Assembly: GCA_032622095.1 (NCBI GenBank)
Contig: CP136065.1
Location: 62,479,094-62,543,093, forward strand
DNA from: Siphonodentalium dalli
Taxonomy: Eukaryota; Mollusca; Scaphopoda; Gadilida; Siphonodentaliidae
Length of the DNA stretch: 64,000 nt
Direction: 5' to 3'
Shown here: positions 1 to 11,264 of the stretch, piece by piece
Layout: every line of letters begins with the position of its first letter
How positions within the stretch are numbered: position 1 is the stretch's first letter
Made by a program: the position numbers and the translations under genes
The notes under the pieces: model-generated
What the model saw: the letters and a program-made list of their open reading frames with translations, nothing else
Told to the model about the DNA's origin: nothing
Database searches by the model: none

Positions 1-313
1 TCGTTTCCAGCAGTTTCTTTTCGTCTGCCAATACGACCTTCGCCTCCTTTACCTTGAGTCGCAGTCTTTCAATCTCATCGTCGTCATCCCAATCGTCGCC
101 ATGTTTGTTTGCCGTGGCGCCGACAAGACCCTCTAATCCGTCATCTTTCTTCTCAAACGTGAAACCATCCAGATCTAATCGATCCTGAGTCATTGAACCA
201 GTTCCTTTTTCATTATTTGTCAACTTATTAGAATATTTTCCTTTATGGAGTGCGTCATAATCTACTACTTTGGTTTCCCTTCTGGATCGAGATCTTGGCG
301 GTGATAGCGACAT
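1..313 (-). CDS. 5' part of an acidic coiled-coil-like protein, truncated by the window edge
   Basis: On the minus strand an ATG at 313-311 opens a frame that stays open to base 1 (104 codons plus one base). An in-frame TGA lies 17 codons upstream, so this is the first ATG. The protein starts MSLSPPRSRSRRE, a basic Arg/Ser segment. After about residue 40 it becomes acidic, with a GDDWDDDDEIERLRL stretch around residue 80, then a Leu/Lys/Glu-rich end (LKVKEAKVVLADEKKLLE) that would suit a helix or coiled coil. No catalytic motif is visible and I do not recognise the family. A CCAAT box in plus orientation sits at 534-538, about 220 bp upstream of the ATG. An AAG/GTAAAG string inside the frame near base 56 could be a splice donor, but the frame stays protein-like past it. 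It could be a host first exon or the start of a retroelement gag-like protein. Confidence 0.5.
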   Translation of the reverse strand, partial: MSLSPPRSRSRRETKVVDYDALHKGKYSNKLTNNEKGTGSMTQDRLDLDGFTFEKKDDGLEGLVGATANKHGDDWDDDDEIERLRLKVKEAKVVLADEKKLLET

Positions 314-1084
314 ACTGGTTGTGGCAACGCTGCTTCTCTGCACAACTCGGTCGTTTCAATCAAATCAAATCAGTTCAAATCAAATCAAAATTTTTTACTA
401 GCCCTGTGGGCTCTCAATCGGAAGACCTTGCTTCGTTGGAGTCAATTTACTAAATGACAATACAATGAATTCGCGCGAAAAAGGTGTGATAGCTCATTAA
501 TTAACTGCGCCAATAATTTCCTCGATAGAGCAACCAATGAGCGAATGAATAGCGCTCTCTTATTGGATATGCAAATGAGGGTTTCTCTATCTATGATTAG
601 CGACACTAGTCTTGTCGGGTACCTCTCTGATTTGATTTCTATGCCTAAACCACTTGGGAATTACGCAATTTGTAAACAAATACTACAATTGTCAGCAACG
701 CAAAGCAAAATCTCTCAAAAATTCGCTTTTTTCGAGTTGGGACCTTCACCTACAGTAAAGTACATTATTAAGGAACAGATAATAACTAAGAGATATATTC
801 CCTGTGTTATTTTTTCGACTTTATAAGGTTCCCTGTCAAACTTCAAAAAGTTCAAAGGTTTTGTGCTGGTGGAATATGATCTTTACTGGCGTTAGCCAGA
901 GTAGAGATTCATGGCATGATCTAGGTTGGCGGGTGGGCGGACATCCGGTGGGCTGCAACAGACCTATATAGCATAGCCGTTTATTGATGGATTCTGACAA
1001 CTTTTGGTATGTTCACGAGTTATAAATAGTCATGAGCGAGAGCTTTACACAGAAAATCTGTTTCGCCCCTAGCTAACCGGAGAG
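314..1084. other. Intergenic stretch upstream of the truncated gene
   Basis: Contains a CAAATCAAATC simple run near 360-390 and AT-rich sequence. Short open frames here have no protein-like composition and I see no motif in them. It may hold the promoter of the minus-strand gene. Confidence 0.4.
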
Positions 1085-1890
1085 TTATGCACTTGTTTGT
1101 ATTTATAAAAATGTGATGTCCGTTAATGAACAAACGTCAGTTAGTTTCATTTTTATTTGGTATGTGGAACTTTTACAACAATCTATCGATCGAGTTAGAC
1201 ATTTTGTCCGCTTTCTTTTACCCGTGTTACAGCCCTTTGAGTTTATATATTTTTTAGCAATTTTGGGAAATATTATGTTCGTTAGCGCGATAATTCGAAC
1301 AAATGTCAACCAATTTCATCCATATTTGGTATATGGAAGTTTCACAACAATATCTTGAACAAGATCGAAAACCAGATTTGTCCGATCCTTTTTACCTGAG
1401 TAACGACCCTCAGATTGTCTAATTTTTAACAATTTTATGACCGTTAGCGCGAAAACTTGGAACAAACGTCAAATATGTGGACCTTCACAACAATGTCTAG
1501 AGTGAGTTCGAGAACAAGGTTGTCTGATATATTTTACCTGAGTTATGGCCCTTAGTTTGTCTTTGTTTAGGAATTGTAAGACCATTAGCGTGATAACTTG
1601 ATCAAACTTCAACCGATTCTATTCATATTGGGTATATTGATCTTTCACAACAAAATATCGATCGATTTCGAAAACCTGGTTTGTCAGATTTTTTTTACCT
1701 GAGTTACGGCCCTTAGTTTATCTATTTTTTTTATAGCAATTTTATGACCGGTAGTGCGAAAACGTAAACAAACGGCAACCGATTCCATTCATATTGGGTA
1801 TATGGATCTTTCATATCAATATCTTGATTGAGCTCAAAAATATATTTGTCCGACTTTTATTTACCCGAGTTATGGCCTTTAGTTCTGAGA
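1085..1890. repeat. Degenerate tandem satellite, about 165-190 bp unit, roughly five copies
   Basis: Each unit carries the same ordered words: a TTTATGACC / TTAGCGCGA block, CGAACAAA(C/T)GTCAACC, CATATTTGGTATATGGA, TTCACAACAATATC, and a CCTGAGTTATGGCCC block. Related single or partial copies recur near 10977-11215, 35940-36060 and 37200-37370, so this is a dispersed family with a local tandem run. Copies differ by many substitutions, so the array is old. No coding capacity is credible. Confidence 0.75.
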
Positions 1891-2076
1891 TTGTTGACAG
1901 TTCTGTAATTAGTTCGTCCATTTGTTTAGTGATTCTCGGTCGAACAGATTCACTCTTATGTGAAAAACAACACTAACAGAGCCATCTTTGATGCACAACC
2001 CTTGTTTATTATTGTCATTCTTTATATTGGTATATCGCATGTATGTGGTCGTATTTGTTGTGTACGTATTTGATAT

Positions 2077-3367
2077 AATAATAATGACCAGTTTTGTATA
2101 GCGATTAACCAATTACTTGGTCTAACACGCTTTTAAACATTACAATATTAGTTATATTACCCAGTCATTTGTACAAGCTAACCAATGAACTGGCTGCAGC
2201 CATTGCATGCGCTGCTCTAGGTTTATAAGAACATGCTCTGGTACTCATCATTATGACAAGCTGTGTGGTACTCGTCTAATGCACGATTGATGCGAAGCCG
2301 ACACAGTACGAGCGACCTTGCTCAAGGGTCACAACTTGGCACGGGATTATAAACAGCGAGCAATCCGACATGCACGTTTTTGTTTTTGTTATTTTTGTTT
2401 TGTTTTGTTTTTTGTGTGATTTGGGAGGCTAACCCCGGGATGGTCGAATAGACCGAGAGGTCTACTCCTTCACCCCTCTTTTTTTTAGCTTTATTATCAA
2501 TAATAAAAAAAAGAAGGAAATGGTGGATTCTTTGAAAGGCTGATGTCTGGCTGACACTTTACTGTTCGGATGATGATTCTCCCTGTTGGTGGTTGGTGCT
2601 GGTCAGGCCCTTCATAGATTTGGCGATCCCTCAGCAGGAAGAATTCATAATTACTGAGCTGGTATTTCTTTCCTGCTGAGTGGTGTGAGTTGATCGCTCT
2701 TTTGATTCTGTGGTGTTCATCGCTGATTATTTCCCGCTCTGTTCTGTTGGGCAACGCCGGCCGCTCCTCGTAACTCGGCGTCGCAGGGGCGTAGATGGTG
2801 CTTTCCGCCCCTGGTGGAGTCTGGCTTGGTGGAGTAGCCATCTCCACGTCGAAGACAGCGACAGGAACCTCCGGGATGACGTCGGTGTTCCTGGTTCCGC
2901 TGTCCTCGCCGACGGCAGGGACATCCGGGGTGACATCGGCGTCCCTGCTCCGTCTGGTGGTGGTGATATCGTCTACTGCCGGCTGATGTTGCTGCTGGGA
3001 GGCCAAGTGGGGAAGAACTGGGCGTCTCAGTTCCTCCTCTTCTCCACTTGGGCCTCCTCTCGGCATCCCTGCAGCGTTGTGAAGGGGTCTTCGCCTTCCT
3101 CTTCCTCCCGGACTGTGTCTTCTGGCCAGCCCCAACCAAGTCCCGGCCGGTGGAGGGTTTCACCGGGGTAACTCGATAGTCCAAAATCACCTGCAGTCGG
3201 CGCGCGTTAGAGTGCAAAGTCCATCCAACACAATGAGCCGACTGCAGGTCGCTCAGCACGAGACAGACTTGGCGGGGGGGGGGGGGGGGGGGGGGGGGGT
3301 AAACAAATAAAAATTGCACGTATCTCAAAGCGGCCAAGCCACTGTTGTGTGAAGACTCACACAGCAT
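2077..3367 (-). mobile_element. 1.29-kb insertion, probably a non-autonomous LINE derivative (minus orientation)
   Basis: The paralogous sequence at 37,440-37,600 is continuous where this copy is interrupted. The insert is flanked by GATAT at 2072-2076 and at 3368-3372, a likely target duplication. Read on the minus strand it starts with a GC-rich 5' part (3370 to about 2700), has a 26-base C run (G on the plus strand, 3274-3299), becomes AT-rich and ends in a short (ATT)n tail next to the duplication, as LINE-type 3' tails do. A Pro/Arg-rich frame (3367 to 2717) and a second frame (about 3135 to 2497) overlap in the GC-rich part; neither shows a domain I recognise. The likeliest reading is an internally deleted LINE that kept its 5' and 3' ends. 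Confidence 0.55.
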
Positions 3368-3372
3368 GATAT

Positions 3373-4223
3373 CTCAAACGCATACTACCTTGTTTTGTTT
3401 TCAGCTATGCTGATATGTAATACGAATGCGGACGTGTTAGAATTTGTAGTGACGTTCTTGCTATGTGTCAATTAATGTGTTAGCGGTGAACTAATATCGT
3501 AAGTTACGCGTTCCAGGTTGAAATAATTCAATGCATCATTTCAGAACCATGACTGGCTACATATGTCTGATCCCAACTAACACAGTACAGAATATACTTT
3601 AAAATGCGCTCTCCGATTTGTCCCTAACATAATCAGAAAGACGCTAACTTACTTTTTGTATAAATACTGCATATAATAACATGACCTGAGATTCCGGGTT
3701 CTCTACGTTTTATACTATTTTGGACTGGCTAAAACTGCTCTGACGGCAGGCTGAATTTTCTCCCGGTTAAAATCTAATGACCACTACGTCAATGCATTTA
3801 TTATATTACCCACAGTGACTCATTCATATGACTTAAATATTCAGTTAAAGTGATTTGAAACACGTTGTGCTGCACACACCAAATAGACTTGTTCTACGAT
3901 TGTATTTCAATAAATATTTGTCCAAATATTGCCAGCATACAACTCACTTTATTCGTATGAATTAAATATAGTGACTCTCTTTGGTAAAATCGTCTCGTTT
4001 ATTTATCGCTGATTTGTTTGTGACGAAGGAAGGACTGTTTGTTTATATTTTGCGTAGTTCAGGCGTCGTGTTTTACGAAATTATACAGCCGATGTTGTTG
4101 AATGTATAGCTTAATTATAATTTATTCAAATTGGTGTAGTGGCCGAGTTGTGAAATCTCAGTGTCTGTTAGTTCTATATAATGAAACAAGGAAGTAATAT
4201 GTCTTTAAAATTGTTTTTATTTT
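3373..4223. other. Upstream flank/intron of ZNF copy A
   Basis: No gene seen. It aligns by eye with 37,530-38,248 upstream of ZNF copy D, with the same ordered landmarks (GCGGACGTGTT, GTTTATTTATCG, CAGCCGATGTTGTT). It is therefore part of the duplicated ZNF unit. It is probably intronic or promoter sequence, because it ends in a polypyrimidine-AG. Confidence 0.6.
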
Positions 4224-4225
4224 AG
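4224..4225 (+). promoter_or_regulatory. Predicted 3' splice acceptor before ZNF copy A
   Basis: A T-rich tract ends in TTTTAG immediately before the ZNF exon. The same tract and AG occur at the equivalent site in copies C (29586-29587) and E (42043-42044). Conservation of the site between duplicates is the evidence; splicing itself is inferred. Confidence 0.5.
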
Positions 4226-5700
4226 ATGGTACAGGGATATCCTGATGCGGGCCATTACCTGGAAATTATGCCTCTAATATCGAGACTGATAACATCATAC
4301 ACAGGGAGATATACATGCAGTGAATAACCATAGAAAACCGCAGGCACTTTCGAGACTCAACTTCTGCAAGATAATTAAACTGTCTTTTACCAAGTAAGAG
4401 ATGGAATACGACGCCCCTGATATATTGATATCAACAGATGGCCTGGTTTATGAAACCGAATCGAAGAATTCACAACACGAAGGAAGACTTTCTGATTTGG
4501 CTTAGTGATAAAAATGAGCTGTTTGATGAATACTACAGGAGAGCAACTCTGTGATGCAGAGCATGCGAAGGGTATACAAAGCCAGACAATGCAGGCGCAA
4601 TTTGAGTGTAAGGGACGTAGACGGCGACATGATTCGGGGTGAGTCCTGATAAATTCACTGAATATGGCGATCTTACTCGGCACATGGGAACTCTCGCAGG
4701 AAAGCAGCAGTATCAGTGTAATGTGTGTTGAAAGGAATTAATCCATTCTGACAATTTCAAAATACACATGATGGTCCATACTGGAGAAAAACCATATCAG
4801 TGTAACGTGTGTTTTAAGAGATACGCTACGTCGAGTAATCTGACTATGCACATGAGGATCCATACGGGCGAGAAAAGCTATCAGTGTGATGTGTATCTTA
4901 AGAGATTCACTAGCTCCCGTGATCTGAAAAACACACGAGGATCCACACGGGAGATAAACCGTATCAGTGTGACGTGTGTATTAAGAGATTAGCTCAGTCA
5001 GGTGCTCTGAATCAACACATGAGGGTCCATACGGGAGAGAAAAACTATCAGTGTGACGTGTGTCTTATATAAGAGGTTCGCTCAGCCATATAATCTGGCT
5101 GGACACATGAGGGTCCATACGGGAGAGAAACCATATCAGTGTAACGTGTGTCTTTAGAGATTCGCTCGGTCAGGTGGTCTGAAAATACATATGGGGACCC
5201 ATACGGGATAGAAACCATATCAGTGTGACGTGTGTCTTAAGAGGTTCGCTCGGTCAGGTGATCTGAAAACACACATGAGGATCCACTCGGGAGATAAATC
5301 AGTGTGACGTGTGTCTCAAGAAATTCGCATAGTCGGGTCATCTGAGTGAACACACGAGGGTCCATACGGGAGAGAAACCATATCAGTGCAACGTGTGTCT
5401 TAAGAGATTCACTGGGTCTGGTGAACTGAAAAAACACACGAGGATCCACCATCGGAGACAAACCTTATAAGTGTGACGTGTGTCTTAAGAGGTTCGCTCA
5501 GTCGTCAAGTGCCCTGACTCAACACATGAGGGTCCATACGGGAGAGAAAAGCTATCAATGTGATGTGTGTCTTAATAGATTCGCTCAGTCCGGTCATCTG
5601 GCTCGACACATGAAGACCCACAAGGGAGAGAAACCATATCAGTGTGACTCGCTCCGCTGATATGACTCAACACATGAGGATCCAAATATTGGGAGACACT
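4226..5700 (+). pseudogene. C2H2 zinc-finger exon, copy A (degraded)
   Basis: Translated piecewise, this stretch gives about ten C2H2 fingers of the type CDVCLKRF-x5-L-x2-H-x3-H joined by HTGEK linkers, but no frame stays open through them. Finger-like segments lie at 4768-4992 and 5478-5660, with stops and frameshifts between them. One finger has CDVYLKRF in place of CxxC, and stops fall inside CNVC-type motifs near 4729 and 5155. The front part (4606-4690) holds a single copy of the 75-bp segment that is amplified in copy D. C2H2 arrays normally bind DNA in the nucleus; this copy cannot make a full array. No recoding signal was seen that would rescue it. Confidence 0.85.
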
Positions 5701-6049
5701 GTAACGATGTGTTGTTTCTCTTAAGAATTTCATGAACCCATTAATGGAGTTTTTTCGATGGTCAGATATCGAACTTTCAAAAGAGGAAGTTTCAATACGA
5801 ATTCAGCCTCGCAAAAAATCCACTGATCGCATCGAACGAAGAGCGTCCAGACACTCAGGTCGTCTGGAAGTAATATTTAATAAATAGTTCTCAGTTGTGA
5901 TCATTTTCAACGTAAAACTGACGTATGCTTTTACACATCTGTGCTATACCCGTTTCTTACAATTGATGGTGACTGCAAGTATGTTTTATTTTTAATTTGC
6001 CTCATAAGTTGAACGTTAACTCAGGAAATTTCGACAATTATGGTGCAAT

Positions 6050-6225
6050 TCGGACAGTGTATCGTTAATTGTGTAAAGTCGGACAGTGGACCTTTAATCT
6101 CGTCACATCGGACAGTGGATCTTTAATGATGTCACATTGGACAGTGGATCTTTAATGATGTCACATCGGACAGTGGATCTTTAATGGTGTCACATCAGAC
6201 AGTGGATCTTTAATGCGATATTTAT
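6050..6225. repeat. 29-bp minisatellite, about five copies
   Basis: Direct repeats built on GGACAGTGGATCTTTAATG with TGTCACATC connectors, no spacer sequence between units. The same repeat is present at 31,530-31,875 with about twelve units, in the equivalent place downstream of ZNF copy C. Confidence 0.85.
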
Positions 6226-8990
6226 TGACGTTCCTCCAAAACATCGAAATAAAATAAAATGAATTGAATTAAAGTTTCAAATAATCTAAGATAGTGTCTT
6301 TGAGATGGATTTTGTTGGTCAAATCAAAATCAAAATGAAAAGCAAAACAGGTTCCGGAAAAATGGTGTGGATCCCTGAATAGATTTTTAAAACATATACG
6401 CATGATGTATGGATATGGATTTCCTCTAAATCTTTCTGAAAATATATTTCGAACTTTGAACGCAAGTGATTTATTATCTGATCGCGGAATTTCAATACAG
6501 TTTTATTCACCAAGCGAATGGCTTGACCGCCTTTAAAATGAAAACCCGCCAGCTATGTAAATGATCAGTTATCGCTTTAATTATTTTTGAGAAATTTTTA
6601 TCAATGTAAAATTCTGAAATAAAAACGGGACCATGATATTTGTACATCACCATGTTTATCCGTCGTATAGATCTCATTGTTTTCAATACTGGGTCAGATC
6701 ACACCCTGAATATTTGCTCCGGAGGTTTGCATGTAAATCGCTTTTTAAAATTGTTGACTTGCCCTCCCGCTTAAAACAATCAGGTTAAATGGACCCAATG
6801 CCTTCGATGTGTGTTTATATGAAATGTAACACATTTTATTAAAGTCCGAAAAACAACTATCATCAACACGTATATTTAAAAATAGATCGAAATTGTTCTA
6901 GTTTTCACTATTAATAATTCTCCAGTAGCGGAATTTTTCATATCGAAACCAGTGATATGTGAACATTACTGTTACAGTGGCATTACCGATCAATATCCAA
7001 AAGTACAATAAGATATCAAAGTTAAAAAATAAGCATGACATTAAACATTGCAAAATTTCAGAGCATTGAAATATATTTTGAAAATAGTATTTAGATTAAA
7101 TTATTTTAAATTTCTAATTAGCGATTTTTTTGGACAAATCACTTTAACAGTTTTGTTCACATAACATAAATTTAACAGGCGAAATTTCATTACTGGAGAA
7201 CGTTCCATAATTAGTATAAGAAGTTGATATATTTCTGCAAGCTCTTTCTTGGTGGTGATTTTTGTTTTTACATATTTATATAATTTTACACATGCATTTA
7301 CCCACTGAGAAGGCCTAGGGTTCCTTTAAGTCAAACATCGAAGTGTTGCTTGTCGACAGATGGCATCTTTAGTTATCCACTTGATGGTAGTTAGAGATAT
7401 GAAAATGTTATTTTATGTCATATACATATACATAAAATTACAGTGTTTCATATAATTTTTTATTGTTTGAAATTCTAACCACCGAATGATCCTTTTAACA
7501 TCTGAGTGCTGAAAATAAGTCGCTGGGAGTAACTATTCATCACACCAGAGGTCATTATAAATTATACAAGTTTAATCAAATTAAGGGTTATTGATCATGG
7601 AACTCCAATATTTACCATTCGATTGGGTAACTTGGTTGGCCCACGTCATGTCAATAATGTTATCAGATTTTTGTGGTTACATTATGTTGTGGATGATATA
7701 TATTTTGATCATACATTGTATACATATATATTTTGATTTTTGATCCTATACATATATATATATATCAATAGTATATGTATCACGCCGCCGTGATAGTAAA
7801 TTGTGTCTAACCAGAAATTACAATCGCATTTGCGCTAGATCGTTCATATAATAGGTCTGATGGACGTGACCAAGTTTTCTATTTTCTGTTCTCTGCTGAA
7901 TTTGAGTGAACTGCACGTGATTTTATTCCTCAAACTTTTAAATTGAACATTGAGTTGATTTATTCAAATTGTTCATTCTATGGACCACCAATGTGTGAGT
8001 ATGCCATGATTATTGAACTGGTTTGATGGGTAAGACTACTTCGCAGAACTTGCGACCTTGACCGTAAACAGTTCAGTTGGTGTGGAGATCCCTCCTGTGG
8101 GTGAGGAACACCCCAATTTGAATATGTTGGATTACATTAAAAAACTAATTAATGAATAGTATGAGTCAAGTTAAAAGTAAAATTATGAATATTTAATAAT
8201 CTTGATAGTATTGGATAAAAGTAGTTCCAGGCACAACATGTAGTTACTGTTTACGGTCAAAGTTCTGCGAAGTGTCTTTACCGGTTTGATGTGACGGTGT
8301 GCATAATTATTCTGGCTGACATTTGACCTCGGTGAACTCACAGGGGTTTGACAAGATGATAGTAAATACAAAATATGAGATATTAGAAACCTGAACAAAA
8401 CGTTTCGCTCGTGGCGCTCCCCATATTCATTGCTATTATGACTGTTATACATCAACGTGACCGCTGTGATTTACATTTAGCATGGCATTGGCAATATCAC
8501 CTTATGTTCTCTTTATATCACCGCAACGCCAAGTTTCATTTTCGAACCGTCCGCTGATTTCTTTGACAGGCCACCATGTTAGTTGGCGGTGTCGGGCAAA
8601 ATTGTACACAGATAATAAAAGGGCCGAGGAATCTCTGCCGTTTGCATCATGCTGTCCGAATATTTCCAGGGCATGTTAATGTTATTAACGATGTAGCTAT
8701 TGCAATATGTGATTTCCGCTTTAAATTGTTGACTTCTGTGTTATCACCTATATTTCATTATGAAAAAAATATGACTTAAACACACATATTTGTGAGCATA
8801 TCATTCAATACGCAACTTTTTCCGTCTGTGACAACTGACAAATAAAAACCATTAATCGACTGTTTTTTATATGTCTGTTGCAATCATTCACCTACTTCCT
8901 ATGTTCAAATAAGATATTCAAGTGCAATGACGTTTATTTGAGTTTTAATTATTTTGACCCCTGTGTATAGTTTTAACGACGCACGTTTTA
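6226..8990. other. Non-coding downstream flank of ZNF copy A
   Basis: No gene supported. 6,250-6,460 matches 31,900-32,150, and 6,540-7,470 matches 33,290-34,760 and 44,390-45,480, so this is duplicated ZNF-locus DNA. A (TA)n run lies near 7745-7765. Inverted copies of a GTTTACGGTCAA / TTCTGCGAAGT segment at about 8035-8075 and 8245-8282 could form a 250-bp hairpin structure. Confidence 0.6.
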
Positions 8991-10410
8991 AAATACGAAG
9001 TGGCTAAAGAACGGTATACCGCTCTTTAGTACTGAGGGCTAAAGAACGGTATACCTCTCTTTAGTGATGAGGGCTAAAGAGCAGTACGGATTATAACGTT
9101 ACACGCAATGCGCAAAATTTCTTGGCAACGCACGTGCCGCTCATCCAACATGGACAGCTCTTTAGCATTGAGGGCTAAAGAACGGCACACCACTCTTTAG
9201 CGATGAGAGCTAAAGAGCGATACGGATTATAACGTTATGTGTTGGCGCAATGCGCAAAATATATTGGCAACGCACGTGCCGCTCATCCAACCTGGACCGC
9301 TCTTTAGCACCGAGGGCTAAAGAGCAGTAGGCCTATACCGCTCTTTAGCACCAAACGCTAAAAAGTGGTATACCGTTCATTAGCGTATCAGGCCCATATA
9401 GCTAAAGCGTGGTATACCGCTCTTTAGCGTTTGTCACTAAAGAGCAGTATACCGTTCTTTAGCACCAAACACTAAAGAGCGGTATACCGTTAATTAGCGT
9501 ATCAGGCTCATATAGCTAAAGCGTGGTATACCGCTCTTTAGCGTTTGGTACTAAAGAGCGGTATACCGTTCTTTAGCCACGGCCTTTAAAATATCCTACT
9601 CCGTATTTTAAATGCCTTGTTGTTCACCAATTGCCTTTGTTGTAGAATTTTTTTTTATTTTATCAGGTTGCTTTCAATTGGCTAATGTACTTATTCCCAA
9701 CTGAGAAACTTTTGTTGCAAATAGTGTGTGGAAAAGCCACAAAAGCACTGGACTTTTGACATAATACTGAAGTGCTGGTGTTGCCAATGATATCATTGCT
9801 TTAAGCTTTTGCGTCACTGCGTGTTGCCTTATATATATATATTGGTAAAGTAGTGTAGCCGTGTAGGTCTGATTGCTAGTTGGGTTGAAATAAATGGTAA
9901 CACGTTTAAGACCTATTGTATAAATATTTACTTTGGATATGCATGTCAATGAATGTCTCTGCGTTTCACTCAAGTTTCTGGAAACTAACTCCAAATTTGA
10001 TTTTCAGAAAAATCGGGTTGGGGAAATCATACTGACAAAATCTCAGCAATCATGGAACTTATTACATAAACAATGTATAACACTTTCGTTAAATCTCGTA
10101 AAATAGTTCATGGGAGATCTGATGCATGCATCTTCTTTTCTTGTGTGTTATTGGCGGATGGTACACAATTATCTTCGTGATTTAAGAATCAATAATACGA
10201 GTCGTTCGGAACTAAATTATTTGTAACACAACACTGTTATATCGGGATGAGAGAACGAGCACTGCTGCAAACAACTTCGTCCAAGAGTGGATCAAGTTTT
10301 ACTGGACACCGTACCCAGCAGCGTGTCACAGAGGGCAGCCAACACTTCGAAAATGAAACTTGCCGTTGCGGTGATATAAAGAGAAAATATGTGATGTAGT
10401 CAATGCGAAG
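8490..10410. repeat. Widely spaced inverted repeat (ends about 8490-8550 and 10345-10410)
   Basis: The segment holding TTTATATCACCGCAACGCC and AAGTTTCATTTTCGAA at the left is found as its reverse complement (near GAAAATGAAACTTGCC and GTTGCGGTGATATAAAG) at the right. The pair brackets the hairpin array at 9002-9585. It may mark the ends of a 1.9-kb foldback or DNA element; boundaries and target duplication were not resolved. Confidence 0.5.
9002..9585. repeat. Array of palindromic CTAAAGAGC hairpin units
   Basis: Alternating forward and inverted copies of GCTAAAGAGCGGTATACC and its complement make many adjacent stem-loops, with GGTATACC as the frequent dyad centre. A longer block with TGCGCAA and GCAACGCACGTGCC occurs twice, at about 9090-9160 and 9240-9300, so the array also grew by duplicating larger pieces. 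No coding potential is seen. Confidence 0.85.
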
Positions 10411-11250
10411 TTAAATTTCAGCCACATGCGGTCATATTGATGTATAATAGTCATAATAGCAATCTGTCTGAAGATCGCTACAATCGATACCGTTTTGGCA
10501 TTCCTATTTTCGAGGCAAATTTTTTTTAAATAAACATTTGTAGGTCAAATCACTAATCCCCTTGTTTCATTCCTAGTGTTTTATTACTATTTATTATTAC
10601 TTATTTTTTATTATTATTATTTATTATCATTCTGACAAACTCCTGTGATGAACTGATGTTATCAGGTTATATTATATATAAAACGTGATAAACATTCAGT
10701 TATTGGCGAAGGTTTATTCTTCATGTACGGATTCACCGCCTATACATTTTATATAACGTGTTATAACTTGCAATATCTTATTATTTATTTTATTTAATTT
10801 CTACCAGTTTATGTTTAGTTTCTATGCAATTAATTCCATAATATATTGGTAATTGAACGTATGTCACACCCATAAGGTCCCTATATACGCTTTGAATTTC
10901 CTATCCTTTTCAGTCGAGTTTTGATTAAAATTCGACTATTGATACGACGAGGAACGGTTGGTTGGCGGGCAATTTTAAGAAATATTATGTTCGTTTGCGC
11001 GATAATTCGAACAAACGTCAACCAATTTCATCCATATTTGGTGTACGAATATTTATAAACAATTTTATGACCGGTAGTGCGAAACTTGAACAAACGTGAA
11101 CCGATACCATTCATATTGGGTATATGGATCATTCACAAAATATCTTTATTTAATTCAAAAAACATGTTCGTCCGATTTGTTTTATTTAATTGAGTTATGG
11201 CCCTTGGTTCTGAGATTGTTGAAGGGTCTTTAATTACTTCGTCCATTTTT
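9590..11250. other. Non-coding stretch between hairpin array and ZNF copy B
   Basis: No gene supported. (TTA)n-rich sequence lies at 10,575-10,640. 10,780-10,990 matches 35,240-35,360 and 35,800-35,970, including CAGTCGAGTTTTGAT and ACGACGAGG. 10,977-11,215 is a copy of the satellite unit seen at 1.1-1.9 kb. Confidence 0.55.
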
Positions 11251-11264
11251 AGTCATATACACTG

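Noticed and set aside
2497-3135. 212-codon minus frame in the GC-rich insert
   Set aside because: Starts without ATG, overlaps another frame, and ends in low-complexity sequence; kept only as part of the mobile-element entry.
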